This document shows, in pieces, positions 62,508-64,000 of a stretch of 64,000 nt of DNA. The first letter of the stretch is position 1. Each line of letters opens with the position of its first letter. The DNA comes from an uncultured Methanomassiliicoccus sp. (GTDB lineage: Archaea; Thermoplasmatota; Thermoplasmata; Methanomassiliicoccales; Methanomassiliicoccaceae), in the NCBI GenBank assembly GCA_944319735.1, contig CALUEU010000001.1:62001-126000 (forward strand), given 5' to 3'. A program made the translations under genes and the position numbers. The notes beneath the pieces were generated by a model. That model was not told where the DNA came from. It worked only from the letters and a program-made list of their open reading frames with translations, and ran no database searches.

Positions 62508-63542
62508 ATGCGGGAAAAGATGCAAAAAGGTAAAATTATCAGATGTAAAGCGCCACTGAGAATAAGTTTCGCTGGCGGCGGGACAGATGTGTCTCCATAC
62601 TGCGATGAACGCGGCGGAGCTGTTTTAAATTCAACCATTGACCAATTTGCATATTGTACAATATCACCTAGGTCTGACGAGCAGGTTACAATACGTTCCC
62701 TGGATTATGAGACAATACAAAAATGGAAGACAGGGAATACACTAACTTATGATGGAAATCTAGATCTCATTAAAGCGGTAGTTAACCACTTCAATGTGAA
62801 GCAGGGATTCGATATGTTTCTTCACTGCGGCGCACCTCCGGGATCGGGCTTAGGCTCTTCCTCTGCAGTGATTGTTTCAATAATCGGAGCCATGGCTGAC
62901 TGGCTGAATGTATCTTTATCTCAATATGAAATTGCAGAGCTCGCATATATACTGGAAAGAGAAGAACTGAAACTTCCCGGCGGAAAACAGGATCAATACG
63001 CTGCTGTCTTCGGCGGGTTTAATTTTATGGAATTCGACCGCGACAGAACGCTGGTTACTCCGCTCAGAATAAAGTCAGATATTCTCAATGAACTGAACTA
63101 CGTAATGCTTCTAGCCAACACCGGCAAGACAAGAGATTCTGGAAACATCATTAAGGCTCAGACACAGGGATATGTCGAGGGAAATTCCAAGACCTCAGAA
63201 GCACTTGACAATGCAAAACGACTTGCTGAAGAAATGAAAAATGCACTCTTAAAAGGTGAAATCAGGTATATGGGGGAGCTTCTTAACGAAGCCTGGACAT
63301 ATAAAAAGAATTATACAAACAATATTTCTAATGACTATATCGATAAAATTTACAACACAGCCATGTCTACAGGGGCAGTAGGCGGTAAAATTTCAGGTGC
63401 CGGCGGCGGTGGATTTATGTTTTTCATATGCGAATATGATAAAAAGCGTGATGTCGCCCGTGAGCTGACTTCTCTTGGTGCCAACATAGTCGGATATAAC
63501 TTTGAAAAAAATGGATTCCAAACATGGGGGTTCAGTGAATGA
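62508..63542 (+). CDS. hddA: D-glycero-D-manno-heptose 7-phosphate kinase (HddA-like GHMP kinase)
   Basis: GHMP-type sugar kinase: KAPLRISFAGGGTDVSPYCDERGGAVL at the start, the ATP loop GAPPGSGLGSSSAVIVS (about 110-126), LPGGKQDQYAAVFGG and a C-terminal KISGAGGGGFM. These fit the HddA/fucokinase-like branch. ATG 62508 or 62520 can be the start. Its stop overlaps the gmhA start (ATGA), which supports a heptose pathway for surface glycans. Confidence 0.88.
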   Translation: MREKMQKGKIIRCKAPLRISFAGGGTDVSPYCDERGGAVLNSTIDQFAYCTISPRSDEQVTIRSLDYETIQKWKTGNTLTYDGNLDLIKAVVNHFNVKQGFDMFLHCGAPPGSGLGSSSAVIVSIIGAMADWLNVSLSQYEIAELAYILEREELKLPGGKQDQYAAVFGGFNFMEFDRDRTLVTPLRIKSDILNELNYVMLLANTGKTRDSGNIIKAQTQGYVEGNSKTSEALDNAKRLAEEMKNALLKGEIRYMGELLNEAWTYKKNYTNNISNDYIDKIYNTAMSTGAVGGKISGAGGGGFMFFICEYDKKRDVARELTSLGANIVGYNFEKNGFQTWGFSE

Positions 63543-64000
63543 GCTACTTGATTGAAGAAGAGTTGTGTGAAAATACCTCAGTCATTTCATCTTTGGATCC
63601 AAAACAAATTGAAGACATATCGGCAGTTATGATTAAAGCCATCAAAAATGGCAACAAAGTAATTTTCTTTGGAAATGGCGGCAGCGCATCAGATGCTGTT
63701 CACATTGCAGCTGAATTTTCCGGCAGATATCTGATGGAAAGGCCTGCCATGGATGGCATTGCACTTTCTTCATTATCATCCATAACTGGAATAGGAAATG
63801 ATTACGGCTATGATCGTGTATTCATAAGGCAGTTGGAAGCCTGCATGAAAGATGGAGATGTGGCTGTAGGTCTGAGTACCAGCGGAAATTCCAAAAATAT
63901 AATCTCAGCTCTTGAATTTGCAAAGACAAAAGGCATAACAGTTTCATTTACAGGTTCTGGAGGAGTAATAAAGGATATGGTTGATTTCCCGCTAATAATT
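63539..64000 (+). CDS. gmhA: Sedoheptulose 7-phosphate isomerase GmhA, cut by the window edge
   Basis: The first 154 codons are present. VIFFGNGGSASDAVHIAAEFSGRY and AVGLSTSGNSKNIISALEFAKTKG are the two SIS-domain sugar-phosphate binding loops. The family makes heptose 7-phosphate, the substrate for the kinase encoded just upstream (4-base overlap). The 3' end lies outside the window; the rest of a nucleotide-heptose operon probably follows. Confidence 0.9.
   Translation, partial: MSYLIEEELCENTSVISSLDPKQIEDISAVMIKAIKNGNKVIFFGNGGSASDAVHIAAEFSGRYLMERPAMDGIALSSLSSITGIGNDYGYDRVFIRQLEACMKDGDVAVGLSTSGNSKNIISALEFAKTKGITVSFTGSGGVIKDMVDFPLII

Overview
The window is archaeal and almost certainly from a gut-type methanogen of the Methanomassiliicoccales (Thermoplasmata). 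This is an inference from gene content, not from a database match. Archaeal markers are FEN-1 with a PCNA-binding tail, Dph2, ribosomal protein L10e, RNase P protein Rnp4, class I lysyl-tRNA synthetase, archaeal-type ThrRS, mevalonate kinase, geranylgeranyl reductase and a tetraether-synthase-type radical SAM enzyme. MtxX (methanogenesis marker 4) points to a methanogen. TATA boxes, very short leaders and GGAGG/GGTGATC ribosome binding sites fit. Several small gene groups look acquired from gut bacteria.

Layout. 0-3 kb: orphan proteins of bacterial-gut type, including a DUF4241 protein. 3.1-5.3 kb: an operon of a flavin/ferredoxin fusion, a zinc macrodomain and a class M sirtuin (an ADP-ribosylation switch). 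5.5-10.1 kb: DUF362 ferredoxin, flavin reductase, a decayed radical SAM mobile pair with its MarR regulator, and a PadR-DUF2812 pair with clear operators. 10.2-25.7 kb: housekeeping (ileS, fen, tRNA-Asp, ppsA, lysS) mixed with two MFS exporters, redox and regulatory genes and a likely structured RNA. 25.9-30.6 kb: archaeal membrane-lipid block (mevalonate kinase; tes-ferredoxin-GGR; divergent TrmB regulator). 30.6-38.6 kb: serS-yhbY-rnp4, a KefB-type antiporter, a DUF6882 protein, an RHH protein, rpl10e, dph2 and a PAP2 phosphatase.

38.6-40.7 kb is a gene-poor stretch holding two diverged tandem units, each with the same 48-bp GC-rich core. 40.8-48.0 kb carries mtxX, queDCE (preQ0 for archaeosine) and leuA-leuC-leuD-leuB. 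48.1-52.4 kb is a zinc-ribbon/SPFH membrane operon resembling the bacterial ydjFGHI stress operon. 52.5-54.3 kb has a secreted hydrophobic protein with a small membrane protein and a broken duplicate of the latter. After about 1 kb of very AT-rich DNA, 55.3-60.5 kb is a six-gene operon: taurine/sulfonate-type ABC importer, UroD/MtbA-like methyltransferase, C_GCAxxG_C_C redox protein and BioB-like radical SAM enzyme. This is the best candidate for an undescribed substrate-use system. The window ends with thrS and the start of a heptose-sugar operon (hddA-gmhA).
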